DNA of 64,000 nucleotides. Origin: Eurosta solidaginis. Lineage: Eukaryota; Arthropoda; Insecta; Diptera; Tephritidae. The notes beneath the pieces were generated by a model that did no database searches, had not been told where the DNA came from, and saw nothing but the letters and a program-made list of their open reading frames with translations. The DNA lies in the NCBI RefSeq assembly GCF_040869045.1, contig NC_090322.1:77585675-77649674 (forward strand), given 5' to 3'. The position numbers and the translations under genes are program-made. This document shows positions 21,333-32,957 of the stretch, piece by piece; position 1 is the stretch's first letter; every line of letters starts with the position of its first letter.

Positions 21333-21439
21333 ACTCGGCCATCCTGATCAATCAACAAATTAATCTTACGCTCTAAACTAATGGTAAACTTACAAACAAA
21401 TCTCAAGGTCTGAATTGACAGCAAAGTGTCGCTTATTGG

Positions 21440-21775
21440 TTAAGTGCCAGTGTCCGACTCAGGGATTGGGGCAAGCCACCTGCGCAGGCGATTTGCTTCT
21501 ACCACCCCATCATAGGGCATTTGTGTCATTTGACAGTTTTCAATATCACGCAAAACATAACGATCATTGGGTAACTTCTTATGTATTACGTAAGGACCGC
21601 GAAATTTCGGAATAAATTTTTTGTTGGTACCGACAGTGGTGTCCACGTTTCTCATCACCACGAACTCTCCCACGCCGAAATCTCTCGCTGGTAAACTACG
21701 TTTAAGAAAGTATTCCAAGTTATAATTCTTTCCCTTTTCAATACACCTCAGGGCCTCTTCGCGAACCTTCACCAA
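21440..21775 (-). pseudogene. pol: G1 integrase C-terminal domain (GPY/F module)
   Basis: A 111-codon frame with FGVGEFVVMRN and FIPKFRGPYVIHKKLP, the GPY/F-type module that ends many Gypsy integrases. It ends about 100 bp before the LTR. It is separated from the catalytic core by a frame change near 21785. In an intact element it would bind DNA and help choose the target. Confidence 0.8.
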
Positions 21776-21789
21776 ATCACACGGTTGTT

Positions 21790-22086
21790 TTACCTCCTTT
21801 TCTTCAAGAACTCAGCCCGTCCACGCTGATCTGCTCCGAATAACAACCTACAAGGAGTATTATTCGTTGTAGAGTGTACTGTATTGTTAATAGCATATTC
21901 TACATCCACCAGTCTACCCACCCAATCTGAGTGATTGACCGGTTCAGTCAACTTCGCCAACATTGCTTTCAGAATTCGATTAACGCGCTCTATCTGACCG
22001 TTTGCTTGCGGGGAAGCTACTGCAACCTTTACATGCGATATTTTATTCCTTTCCATAAAGTCTGCAAATACCTCTGAGGGTAACAA
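21790..22086 (-). pseudogene. pol: G1 integrase catalytic core, C-terminal part
   Basis: It reads SPQANGQIERVNRIL, the third acidic residue (Glu) of the D,D-35-E triad, then a helical region VEYAINNTVHSTT typical of Gypsy integrases. The frame overlaps the end of the preceding pol segment (22029) in another frame, so one small indel separates the second and third catalytic residues. Confidence 0.8.
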
Positions 22087-23525
22087 GAACCACGATCACT
22101 CACAATACGCTGCGGTCTACTATAAAAGTCAAAATACTTCTGCAAAGAGGCACACACTTCTTTAGCACTAGTTGTCTTTACCGCAAACAACTTCACATGC
22201 TTAGTAAAACCATCGACTACCACCAACACGTGTTTTCTCACCGAGCGAATGGAAGGTAAATGATCAAAATGGTCAATATGCAAAGTATCGAAAGGCTCTG
22301 GTTTTTTGGGTATATTGAATAAGTTATGGCGATTCAAGCGTGTTTCTGGCGAGTACACTATACACTTAAGGCAGTTTCTTATAAAGTTTTTCACCCTCTT
22401 CCTTAACTTCGGAAACCAATAATTTTTTCGTAAGTGATCAACCGTTTTTTCTACCGCCATATGACCGCTTTTACCGTGAATTACCCTAATTACATTATCT
22501 TCCATTTCCTTTGGGACGTAAAGCATCAAACGTCCTTCATTGCTTCTCCTGAACACTAAGCCATCAACGAGCTCAAAATTCTGAACCGATTCATTCTCTA
22601 ACAGCGATCTCAGCGATTTAATCGTTTCGTCTCGGTTCTGGGTTATTTGAAGGTTAAAATCTAAATCCTCAACCCCCTCTGACTCCACTACGCAGAATCT
22701 GCTAAGCGCGTCCACACGGGCCATAGATGTCGCTGCCTGATGTTTCACTTTATAATTATAATTCTCAAAGGTAAAAACCCATTTGGAGATCCTAGCATTC
22801 ACTTGCTTTTTGCTTAAGGTCTGAGCTAAAGCATTGCAATCCGTGACTATAGTAAAAGCAATCCCCTTAAGCTGTGTTTTGCACCTTTCCAAGGCGTAGA
22901 CAATTGCTAACGTTTCCACCTCAAAGATATGTAGCCTCGATTCGCTCTCGGAGGCAGTTTTAGAAAAGTAAGATACCGGGTGCAATTCACCATCTTCCTG
23001 CTTTTGTAAAAGAATAGCGCCGAACCCTAACTTGCTAGCATCCGTATGAAGCTCGGTTTCCCTAACCGGACTATATATTGACAGAACTGGCGCGGAGGTT
23101 AAATATTCTTTAAGTTTATTAAAAGCCTCTGTACATTCAGGTGTAAACCTAAATACAGCATTCTTCTTAAGGAGGGATGTCAGGGGTTTAGCAACGGAGG
23201 AAAAAGACTGAACAAATCGCCTAAAGAATGAAAACAAGCCTAAGCATTGCTGCACCTCCCTGGCACTTTTGGGCTGCGGGAAATTCCGAATGGCCTCATT
23301 GTGCATTGGGTGAGGCCGGATGCCGGTTTCGTTCACTATATAACCCAAAAACTCAATTTCAAAAAAGCCGAATCTACATTTTTTTATTTTTAACCCTAAG
23401 CCCTTCTTGCCTAGCCGTTGCAAAACAACACTTAGAACTTGGATGTGAGTTTCGAAGTCCTTTGTGGCTATCGTTATATCATCAATAAAAACAACTATTT
23501 TCCTAGAAAAGATCAAGGCTTTCAA
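22029..23525 (-). pseudogene. pol: G1 pol: RT C-terminal half, RNase H, integrase N-terminal part
   Basis: A 498-codon open stretch starting at the F-I-D-D catalytic box. It contains the RT thumb (LGLFSFFRRFVQSF), RNase H with TDASKLGFGAIL, ETLAIVYALE and DCNALAQTLS, and the integrase zinc domain HGKSGHMAVEKTVDHL with NCLKC. The first two integrase acids appear in HIDHFDHLP and RIVSDRGSC. It shares its homopolymer frameshift at the 5' side with the left copy. It is the longest open part of this element. Confidence 0.85.
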
Positions 23526-24519
23526 AACGGTACAAATAAACCGCAGGAAAAACGCAGGTGCATTTTTTTAACTCGAACGGCATTCGGGTATACTCATACT
23601 GGCATCCTGGTGTTACGAATGAAGTATATTTTATCGACTCTTCATCCATCTCCACTTGATGGAACCCGTTTTTCAAATTCAAAGCTGTAAAGTATTTCTT
23701 TCCTTCTAGATACTCTATACAATCCTCAACCAAGAATAGGGTAAAATTATCGCGACCCGTTTTTTTTTTGTTTAAAAACCTATAGTCAATACATAATCTA
23801 CCTTCCCCGCTTTTCTTTTTAACCAATACTGTTGCCGAGGCAAAGGGTGAGCTGCTGAATCTAATGATACCCTTGACTAAAAGTTCGTCAACTATTGCTT
23901 GTACTTCCGACTTTTCTGAAAAGGATAATCTGCGCGGTGCACAATTTAATGGTGTGTCATCAGTCAAATTTAATTTAATTTTGAGGTCATAAGGTTCCCT
24001 CTCTGATTCAGGTAAAGGGTTATAATAACACTCTTTGATCACATTCTGCAACTGCTTACTTTGTTGTTCGCTTAGAGCAGGATCCAAATAAATTTCCGAT
24101 AAACTACACGAATCCGAAATTCCTGAAACATAAGAATTGAACCGATTTACCTCAATGATCGCGTCTGTTTCATTATTTCGTTCGACAATTACCGCTGCGA
24201 ACATCTGTGCATACAATTTTACTCCACTGTGTGGCGAAAGCATTAAAGCACTTACTCCTTTCTTCATTATTTTGTTTAATCCTTCATATGACCCCACCTT
24301 GTTACCTCTCCCCAACCCCTGCATCAGACACTGTTTACATTCACAAACCAATTTTCTTAAATCAAACAAGTCAAGAGCACCATAGTTTAAAATTTTTGAA
24401 TGTTTCAGCTCAGTAGCGTTTTTAATATTTATTAATTCAGTTTTATAATATTTCACTTTGGTTTTAAGTTTACATAGAAATATATTGAATTTTTTCAAAA
24501 GATCACGCCCGATCAGCAA
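23503..24519 (-). pseudogene. pol: G1 pol: post-protease linker and RT N-terminal half
   Basis: A 338-codon frame from L-I-G-R-D-L-L through a Cys-rich C-x-C linker and PRRLSFSEKSEVQ to RT with IDYRFLNKK, LKNGFHQVEMD and TRMPFELKK. The T-run near 23760 is 10 long here and open, unlike the left copy. Asn in L-x-L-K-N of RT motif A replaces the usual catalytic Asp-containing word, and the frame is lost at an A-run just before the second RT box. Confidence 0.85.
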
Positions 24520-24617
24520 TGGTACATCTAGGGTAGTATCCGGTAGTACAGATAATTCTTGTAAAACAAATGTAAAACAAAGCGATTACTAAATTGCACA
24601 ACACATTCAATATTTCC

Positions 24618-24926
24618 CTAAGACCATATTTGAGCATTACTTACTCCTTTATATTTTGGCCGCTCTAATTTTCCGCATTTAATAGTTTGAACACATGACC
24701 GCCTAATAAAACTTCTCGGACTACCCGCGTCAAGGAGAGATAAAAAATCAAAAAACTTTGTGCACTTGCCTTGTCTAATTTTAAAAGCGACACTTACCGT
24801 CTGAAGTTCATGAACTGCTCTAACCAACTCTGCTTCTTCATCGCCTGTTGACATCTGTCCCAAATTGTTTACCGCTGCAACCAGATTTCGCTTTGGACAT
24901 GCTTGGTAAAAATGTCCGAACTCCAC
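24618..24926 (-). pseudogene. G1 retropepsin-like region, right copy
   Basis: Same as 2117-2425 with a single residue change. The active-site word is L-L-D-A-G-S. It overlaps the end of gag in another frame. Between its stop at 24618 and the next pol frame at 24519, stops interrupt the protease body. Confidence 0.65.
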
Positions 24927-25927
24927 ACACTTAAAATATGAACCCAGCGCTCGTTTAGGCTTTGGAGAGTTAGATTGGTAATGCGAGCAATTGTAGCAAC
25001 GGGCTGTACAGAAGTTTTATCTTTACCATTTGGTTTAACTACTTTCGCACCAGTGGCTGCTCTTGGTCGATACTTGTCGTAGCGGTCGATTTGTATTTTT
25101 AGTTCCCTTAGGTTGTTGGCTTGATAGAGCATTGTTGCCGCCCCCAACTTGTCACCTATCCCAGCAATGACTGCGTCCGACAAATCTCCTTCATGTATGT
25201 TTGCTTTGCTTGCAATCAGCTGCATTTCCAATAAATAACGCTGAACACTCTCACTGCTTCTCAATTTCCGTGCCTTCAGTTCTTCATACACATCCAGCAG
25301 TGAGTATGAAATAGAAAATTGCTCGATCAAGGCTGCCTTCAGGCTTTGATAATCAGAAACCATAGGGGTTCTGACGAACAATTTTGCGCTACCATCCAAC
25401 AACCGACGAACACAAAGTAATTGCATATATTCGTCGATGCACATTATGCGAAACACATCCTCGAGTTCACCAAACCATTTGCGTATGTGATAACTATCAT
25501 CGCCTGTAAATTTCTGTACCATAACCTCAATTGATGCGAAGTCAGCAGATCTGCTTCGATGCGACTGGCCTTGAAGTTGCTGGATTTCGCGCTGCAGGGC
25601 TAAAATTTCGCGCTGCTTTAACTTGGTGATTTCTTGCTCTAACTCGTCTACTTTATTTTCAGTTTCATTAGTAGTGGCAGCAGTGGTTTCAATGATGGCA
25701 GTGGCAGCAGTAACATCAGTGATAGCAATTGCAGTAGTAACATCGGTGATGGCATCGGGGACAGCAGTGGCAGCAGCGGATGTATGGGCATCAGGATTTG
25801 GGGGTTTCGCCGACTCTGGTTCGCTTAACTTCTTGGTAGCTCCAACCAAATCCACACAAAGTTGCCTTAACTGCGCAATTGTACCAGTTTTAGGGAATTC
25901 TACTTCCGCTTTCGTTAACACCTCCAT
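24869..25927 (-). CDS. gag: G1 Gag, right copy
   Basis: A 352-codon frame beginning at the ATG at 25927, about 110 bp inside the 5' LTR. It is almost identical to the left copy (differences such as Arg for Ser in the HRSRSADF word). It has the same layout: N-terminal VEFPKTG block, Ala/Thr-rich stretch, short coiled coil, Gag helical core, basic tail. No zinc knuckle is in frame. Confidence 0.8.
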   Translation of the reverse strand: MEVLTKAEVEFPKTGTIAQLRQLCVDLVGATKKLSEPESAKPPNPDAHTSAAATAVPDAITDVTTAIAITDVTAATAIIETTAATTNETENKVDELEQEITKLKQREILALQREIQQLQGQSHRSRSADFASIEVMVQKFTGDDSYHIRKWFGELEDVFRIMCIDEYMQLLCVRRLLDGSAKLFVRTPMVSDYQSLKAALIEQFSISYSLLDVYEELKARKLRSSESVQRYLLEMQLIASKANIHEGDLSDAVIAGIGDKLGAATMLYQANNLRELKIQIDRYDKYRPRAATGAKVVKPNGKDKTSVQPVATIARITNLTLQSLNERWVHILSVWSSDIFTKHVQSEIWLQR

Positions 25928-26038
25928 GAGGTTTTCCCTTACGTTGGGTTTTTCCGCCTTTCTTCAAATTTTTTCGCAAATTGATTTGACCAAATATTAA
26001 CTTGTATATTTATATGGGTAACAACCACTTCTGAGGAT

Positions 26039-26242
26039 TGTAAAATCTCGGATGGTTTTAATATACGCCGATAAATAAAAGAGCTGGTTCAAGTCGACCG
26101 TTTCACAATTTATTTCCACAGGAAGTGGCCATGTTTCTTTTTCTTTTACATTTTATGATACAAAATGTTGCCATACAAAAAGGGGCCATGCAAAGAGTTG
26201 CCATACTGGGTGTTTCCTTACACCCAGTTTACACATCTTACA
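26039..26242 (-). repeat. G1 5' LTR, right copy (204 bp)
   Basis: TG...CA borders and the attt target duplication on the right. It is the partner of 20050-21332. The leader between this LTR and gag (25928-26038) should hold the primer binding site, which I could not match to a tRNA. Confidence 0.92.
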
Positions 26243-26411
26243 ATTTTAAATTTTTTTTTGGAAAATGAAAAAATTACTATTCCTGAAAATTTATACCAAG
26301 AACTTATGGATTTTAATAATCGAATATTGACTTACAACGCTTTATTAAAAAATAACGATGTTTCAGAATTATTATCCGCATATGTTAAACATAAAGAAGC
26401 CTTTTTAAGGC
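26243..26411 (+). pseudogene. U family gene, part 2, right copy
   Basis: Without the stop of the left copy, the frame reads ENEKITIPENLYQELMD, NDVSELLSAYVKHKEAFL and then enters the MADF element. It continues 20049 directly once G1 and one attt are removed. Confidence 0.75.
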
Positions 26412-26737
26412 CCGATTAATGGTGACTTATAACCATAAAGCCATAACCAGATAAAAAAGCTGATCGAACCTACCTTATGGAAATCAATGTAATCGATTAA
26501 TGGTGCCATACCGTAACGATAACGCCATAACCATACCATAGCCAACAAATTGAATTTTGGTTTTCTGCCATATCCACAAACAGCTGATTGTTCATTCGCC
26601 TATTTTTTTTTGCCATTTTGTGTATGACTATATAATTTTTTTGTGTTTGCCGCTTTTTTCTTTTGGTAATTAAAAATTCTATTGTTTTGTTTATTTGAAA
26701 GACAAATTAATTTCGTTTATTGTTTATGCAGATCATA

Positions 26738-27576
26738 ATGGATGACTGCAAATTAATTGAATTTGTACGCGATTTCCCATGCCTTTATGACAAGGCAAAC
26801 CGGGATTTTAAGGACGCAAATAAAAAAAAGTGCCGCTTGGAAGGTCATAGCAGAGAATTCAGGTGTGGATGGTAAGTAATAATGAATGATCTTATAATAT
26901 ATGCGTACTTAGGTATGATTATTCCCAATAGTGGCAGTAGCAGTAAGGCGATGGGGGAATTTACGAGAGCGTTTCAGTAAAGAGATAAGAAGCAGTAAAA
27001 ACACTTCAGGAAGTGGCGCGTCTGATGGAAGGCAGTGGGTTTTCTTAGAGAGTCTTCAGTTCTTAAGAGCCCACATTATACCCCGACCTTAAGTATAATG
27101 GAATTACTTAACATGTTTGATTATAAACAAATTTTCTATTACAACAGAATGCGGCAGAGCTCTCAAAATATAAGCAGAAGTGTTGAAGGTGGCAAAAGTA
27201 CACCCACCGTTTGCGAGTCACGCCCTGCAACTCCCACTTTACCTGAGCTGCTATCTGTAAGTACGCAGTCCCCTCCTATTCCACAACCGCAGTCTGAGCC
27301 ATCAACGTCTCGCGGACGAAAACGAACGGCAGTTTTGCGTGATGAATTGGCCGCTGCCACAATGGAGACCGTCCAAACTTTTAAGGATGTATGTGCGCGT
27401 AGAATTACAGTGCCGATATAAGTGCATTTGGCTCCATTATGTGCTCCGTCATATCGAGTTTGAAGAAGAAAAATCAGGCGGTGGTGATGCAACGGTTCAC
27501 TGAGATTGTCATGCAAGGCCAGATTGAGGGGAACGACGAAGCAGAGATTGTGGAATACTTGTATCACAACCGGTAG
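26738..27576 (+). pseudogene. MADF-BESS domain gene of the element, right copy
   Basis: Same gene as 4240-5078, with the intron at 26872-26931. The middle is open from 27035 to 27421 (MELLNMFDYKQIFYY and a Ser/Thr/Pro-rich linker with STSRGRKRTAVLRDELAAA). The MADF half before it and the BESS half after it (SMLCSVISSLKKKNQ) are in other frames. It is slightly better preserved than the left copy. A DNA-binding accessory protein is the likely ancestral role. Confidence 0.75.
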
Positions 27577-27602
27577 GGTGATTGCCATTTTTATAATTTT
27601 AA

Positions 27603-28158
27603 TTTTAAAACTAAAACGCTGGCACTAAAAGCAGATAAGAAATGGGTAATTGTTTACTTTAGCTCACAACAACTAAAACACGTCCAAAAATGTCGGGAGG
27701 GGAGTCAGAAGCCGAGCCTTGACCTCGGGATCAATACGAAGGCGAAAAAAAAAAACATTTTGCTTCAGAAAAAACCAAATAACCCCCGGTTGAGCCAAAA
27801 TCGAGAGCCTGATCCAACGCGGGGTACGCGATCTAAATTATTTCTGCATAATTGTGTGTGTGTACAACAAAATCATCAAAAATACAGTCACATGAAAATT
27901 TTAAACCGGTTTTTGAAAATATCTATTGATTGAAATAAACTTTTTAATTTTCGCCTTTGTATTATTGATACCGAGGTCGAAACCCATCACCCGACACCTC
28001 TCCCAACATTTCTGGACGTGTTTTATCAGTTTGGAGCTAAAGTAAACAATTGCCAAAAAAGACAGGCATACAAATATATGTAAGTAAGAAGTTTTTGTAT
28101 ATCCACATTTTATACATATTTGTATGTCTGCCTCTTTACGCTTTTTAACGCCAGCTTT
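27603..28158. repeat. Palindrome P1, right copy
   Basis: Counterpart of 5107-5660, with the same arms and inner hairpin. A separate short stem catcccgtgacata / tatgccacgggatg lies just after it at about 28248-28308. Confidence 0.75.
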
Positions 28159-28383
28159 GCAATAGCAAAACCTATCTTTTTATTTTATAAAGAAATTGAC
28201 TGATTTTTCTATTTAATTTCCTTTTAAGTTGTAATGAAATGTGAATACATCCCGTGACATATATTTAATATGTCAATATGAATGCGAGCAAATATGCCAC
28301 GGGATGTTTAGTTGAGATTCCTAATGAAAGTACAAAATGTATGTACAATTGGATGTACAGTTTTGTTCACAAAAGTAGTAGCA

Positions 28384-28883
28384 AAAATTATTGCAACATT
28401 TTATCGGTTATTTGTTTCATTTATTTAATTTTACAAAAAACTTGAATGTATTGTATAACGAAAACTATGTAAACCATTTTCAAAAACGTTTTCAAACAAA
28501 TTAGAAAATTCAAAAAGTTTTTGTAAATCTTCATAAAAATTTCAAACTTTTTACTTTAATGAATTTTAGTCTAACAAAGTGCAATTTTGAAGTCTGCCAA
28601 AATTCGCATTGATTTTTGAGACACTTCAAAATTGCACTTTGTTAGACTTAAATTTATTAACCTAATAAACTCCATACTCAAAATTTTTTTTAAATTCCAA
28701 GTAAAAATTTTGAAACATTTATGAAGATTTTCAAAAACTTCTTGAATTTTCTAATTTGTTTGAAAACGTTTTTGAAATCGGTTTACATAGTTTTTGTTAT
28801 ACAATACATTCAAGTTTTTTCTAAAATTAATAAAATTAAATAAAAGAAACAATTAACCGATAAAATGTTGCAATAATTTTTGC
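28384..28883. repeat. Palindrome P2, right copy
   Basis: Counterpart of 5886-6385. One arm base that was mismatched in the left copy (gtgtaattttg) is matched here (gtgcaattttg against caaaattgcac), so the hairpin is slightly better in this copy. Confidence 0.85.
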
Positions 28884-29187
28884 CACTATTTTTGTATGTA
28901 GATATATTTGAGATTCCTAAGAAAGTACAAAATGTAGACTGAAAATCGAATTGTGATACATTAATTTCTTTATTTATTAATATATTATATGTTGTATTGC
29001 ATGTAACATGAAAGTTGACCTATCCTAATATAATAATACGTTAATTCGAGTATAAAAAATATGGTGAATATTGAATTGTGATAATGTAACAAAGAAACAC
29101 ACATAAGAACTTAAATTTTTATAATAGTGGATATGTACACACCTGCTCATATTAATAGTGAAAATAGTTTTATTCGTTACATATATT

Positions 29188-29668
29188 GATGGACAGTTGC
29201 GAGCACTAAAATTGCAGTGAAAATTATTGATGTATTTTATCAGTTATTTTCTCCTTTTATTTATTTTCGTTAGTGGTAGAAATAACTTCATCGAATTGTA
29301 TAACCAAACACATGTAAATTTATTTCGAAAACATTTTCGGGAAATGCAACAAGGTGTTAAAAAATCTTCATGCAAATTTTAAACTTTTTTATTCTTTGAA
29401 AAAAAATTGGCAAAAACCAATACGATTTTTGAGAGACTTCAAACATGCACTTTGTTATACTAAAATTGATTGGACTACAAAACTTCATACTAAAAAAAAT
29501 TCTGAAAACTCTAAATAAAAGTTTGAAATTTGCATGAAGATTTTTTCCCGAAAATGTTTTCGAAATTAGTTTAAATGTGTTTGGTTATACAATTCACTGA
29601 AGTTATTTCTAAAATTTGCGAAAATAAATAAAAGAAAAAATAGCGTTTATAATTCACACTGCTATTGT
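29188..29668. repeat. Palindrome P3, right copy
   Basis: Counterpart of 6690-7170, with arms ending in ttgtataaccaaaca and tgtttggttatacaa. Confidence 0.8.
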
Positions 29669-29743
29669 CGTGTTCACAGCTGTATGTGTTATTATTGATA
29701 TTCATTTAAAATATAGCATAATCTATAACAAAAATCGTATATG

Positions 29744-29983
29744 TATATAAAGTTTCAAAGTTCACACAAATGCCAGAATAGATTTTTAGGTAATCTTTGA
29801 GTATGCAGCTTTGTTGCCCATTGGTTAGTAATAGCTTAAACATAGATTTTTTTTGATGCATTAGTGGATGAAAATTTAACACTTTTTAACTTGCACATTA
29901 TTATAACAAAATTGAATAAGAAACAAAGTTGCATACAAGAGATTTTCTAAAAATTCTGCTCAAAAAGTTTCAAAGTTCGTGAC
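29744..29983. repeat. Palindrome P4, right copy
   Basis: Counterpart of 7246-7485, with gtatgcagctttgtt and aacaaagttgcatac as the pairing cores. Confidence 0.6.
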
Positions 29984-31156
29984 GAATTTTTAAAGCTACA
30001 TATATTTATTTATATTAAATAAATTTGCGTATTTATGAAAGTGCAAAAAATATGTATTTAAAAATTTTTTTGTTTTCCTTCAAAATGTTGAATCCAATTT
30101 TTCGTTTTCCGGTAAAATATTTAATCTGAATTTTGCATTTTCCATTTCATACTAAATATTAGTATGTGTAAACACTAAAGTGCAAAACTAGAATAAGAAT
30201 GCACAATACAAACTTTGTGGTATTATATTATGCTCTATTTAATATACAAGAGGCAGAATTGCAATTTTTGATTTAGTGAAATTATTTGAACTAACTTTCT
30301 ATATAAAAAACCATAATATATGTTTTAAAAATATATGAAGTATTGTTTCAGTATTTTTCTTTACTGTATGTATACAGAAAAAAATTAAATAAATTATATT
30401 ATTCTATGTTAAAATAATTTGAAAAACTTATGATTTTGTAGCAGCATTGTGTTTTTGCAGCACCAATAGTTGTTGCTTTGTTTTGTTGTGTATCCGCCTT
30501 CCGCCGAAATGATCTATAAGGAGGTAGTCAAAATGTAAAATAACTTCTAGATAAGTGTATATAAGTTGGGTTCTTACCTCCTGAAATATGTAAATTACTC
30601 AATGTGATTTTGAAATGCTACTACACCATCGGTCATAAAGTAGTTGGTAAGGTATTCCCGATACTCGTATGCACTATTTCGACGGCAGCCGGTTCCATGC
30701 ACCAAAAGGTTTTGTGTGACAGTTTCCGTGTTTTATTTGAAGATACTTACTACTAAATTCACGTCCTTGCACTCAAATATATATAAATCTTCGCCTATAT
30801 GTAGTGCTATATTTAATTAAATCTGTAAGAATACAGAAATCCTTATTAATTTGTTAAACTTGTAATATGTGAACAACTTACATTGTGGTACATGTAGATA
30901 TGGGGCTTTATTCACCACCTAATTGTTTCACTATGTAGATATGCACCCAGTTTGTTGCAGTATTAATAAAAAATACTATTAAAAATGTTTTCTTTTACTT
31001 TATTTTGATTAAAAATTACAAAATTTGCTAAGTGATTGCACAATCACTTTTTATAAACAAAACATTCCCAGCTCATGACAGCAATGGTCAGCTGTTTACG
31101 GTTATGGCACCATTAATCGATCACAATAGAGATAGCGTTAAGGTTAAGGAAGTTTA

Positions 31157-32957
31157 ATTTGGCTTTTAAATGGAGCATACGGCAAAACTGTACAGTTCTG
31201 TATGATATATATTGATCTCGTTAATTATTACCAAATTTTAACTCGCAGTATAAGAACAGGGAATTTTTTAATGTTCAAATTTATTTTGCCGAAAATTAAC
31301 AATCTTTTCTTTATGGTCAATCAACCTAATTAAGCACGTTGGCTAGTCCAATATCACGAAAATTTAATAAAAGTCGAAGAAAGTCATCCACAATTACACG
31401 ATGCTATGGAGAAGGATAATTTTGGTATCTAGCGAACGGACAAGTCTCTTTCCAGGCAGCCGATTGATTTCACTCAGGAGCAAACAATAAACGCGGATGC
31501 TGGAAGAAAAGTAACCGGTATAATACATTTCACAAACTATTTCTACTAGACAACGTTGGTCTAAGAGCCATCAGATTCGATCTACTGTAATATCGCATAC
31601 CTACGAAGGTACCGGTTTAAGAAAACGGCAAGATGTAACTGCTGATTTGAAAAATTACAATATCGAAAGAGATTCAAAACACATCCAATCATTTATCAAT
31701 ACATTTTCTAAATTTATAAACCCATTTGATACCAGTATCGACCAACAACAGCTTTTTAATATTTCTAGTGGAAAAGCCGCTTCTGAATCAGTGCGAGAAT
31801 ATTTATTAAACATTGAAGAAAAAGGTGAACAATTACGTGAACAATTTATTTTGGAATGTAATGAATCAGCTGATAGGTTTGAGAAATCTATAAAAAAGTG
31901 AAAATTATGAATTTTTCCACAGTAGCTGTTAAAAAAATTTTAAAAAGTGGCAGTAAAGTACAAGAAATTAAAATTCAACGTGATTTGTTTGGTCTAATGC
32001 TGGGTTTATCAATGGACTACGATATTGACATTGAAAAAATTTTGTGTTATCCAATAACACTTATTCCAATGTCAATGTGCCGCCTGGATGGAAGTTTATA
32101 TAAAACCGACAAATCTACTGCTGTCAAATTTTTTGAAAAACAACATCATTGTATTGACGTACCGAAAAAATTTGATGTAGTTAAAGTGGCGGATTTTTTT
32201 ACTGCATATAATGCATGATATCCCTCTTTCATTCGGTGGTATTTCAAAAAAAATTTTGGGCATCTTGACAGGAGCTGGAGCTTCACGTGTGGATATAATT
32301 TTCGATTAATATTTTTGTCTATCAATTAAGGATTACGAGCGTATACGAAGAAATGAACAAAGTACTATTGACTTTAGTACTACTGGTCCAAGTCAAACTC
32401 GGCCGATAGATTTCATGATAGAATTGAAAAACATAAAATTTAAGCAGATCTTTGTCAAATTTTTGATTGAACAATGGGCTTCACGTGAAGTAATACCATT
32501 TATGCATAATATTATTATAAATTTGAACTATGAGTTTTGCCATTCTTATGCTATTGAAAATGATTCAATAAAAATGTCAACTGATGAAAACATGACCTAC
32601 GATAATCAAGAAGAGGCTGACACAAAAATAGTTCACCACGTATGCATGCTCGAAACAAATTCCAAGACAAACCTTCTTATTAAAACTTGTGATACATATG
32701 TTTTAATAATCATGTTGGGAAATATGGATCACCTTCAAAGCGATGACCTTCATATTTTCATGGAATATGGCACCGGAAATGCGAAAAGATATATAGATAT
32801 AACTAAATTATACATCGAGTTAGGGTTATCTTTATGCGCAAGTTCACCTGCCTATCATTCATTAACAGGGTGCGATTATAATCCATCTTTTTTTCAAAAA
32901 GGCAAGATAAAACCATTGAAAATCTTACAGAAAAATCAGGACTATTATAATATTTAA
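31157..32957 (+). pseudogene. U family gene, part 3 (C-terminal region), right copy
   Basis: Same order of blocks as 8656-10439. The last piece (32415-32957) is one open frame of 180 codons with EEADTKIVHH, CDTYVLIIMLGN, GNAKRYIDITKLY, and SLTGCDYNPSFFQKGK near its end. This arrangement resembles the E-x-E/D, D-x-D and G-x-D blocks plus the helix after them in FEN1/XPG nucleases. Tyr replaces the expected Asp in D-T-D in both copies, so the loss predates the duplication. Other breaks: a TAA in VNQPN-ARW, a TAG after FGI, and frame changes near 31900 and 32215-32415. Confidence 0.65.

Larger units (their letters stand above)
20050..26242 (-). mobile_element. G1, Ty3/Gypsy LTR retrotransposon, complete right copy
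   Basis: The full element lies between LTRs at 26039-26242 (5') and 20050-21332 (3', with an insert) and is flanked by the 4-bp target duplication attt at 20046-20049 and 26243-26246. Without the insert it is about 5.1 kb. Minus-strand order: gag, protease, RT, RNase H, integrase with a GPY/F-type C-terminal module, then directly the LTR. There is no envelope gene. Homopolymer frameshifts in RT and between integrase halves make it dead as read. Confidence 0.92.
26412..31156 (+). mobile_element. MADF-BESS element with inverted ends and palindromes, right copy
   Basis: Same structure as 3910-8655. GATTAATGGTG starts at 26414, the better-matching arm CGATTAATGGTGCCATA at 26494, and the opposite arm ends at 31119. 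Sequence right of that arm (to about 31156) still belongs to the insert, because the U frame resumes only with tttaaatggagcatac. Its hairpins are listed separately. From 29984 to 31090 it is AT-rich with no gene. Confidence 0.7.

Noticed and set aside
21333..21439. Search for an envelope gene after G1 pol
   Set aside because: Only about 100 bp separate the integrase frame from the LTR, so there is no room for one. None was seen after G3, G4 or G5 pol either.
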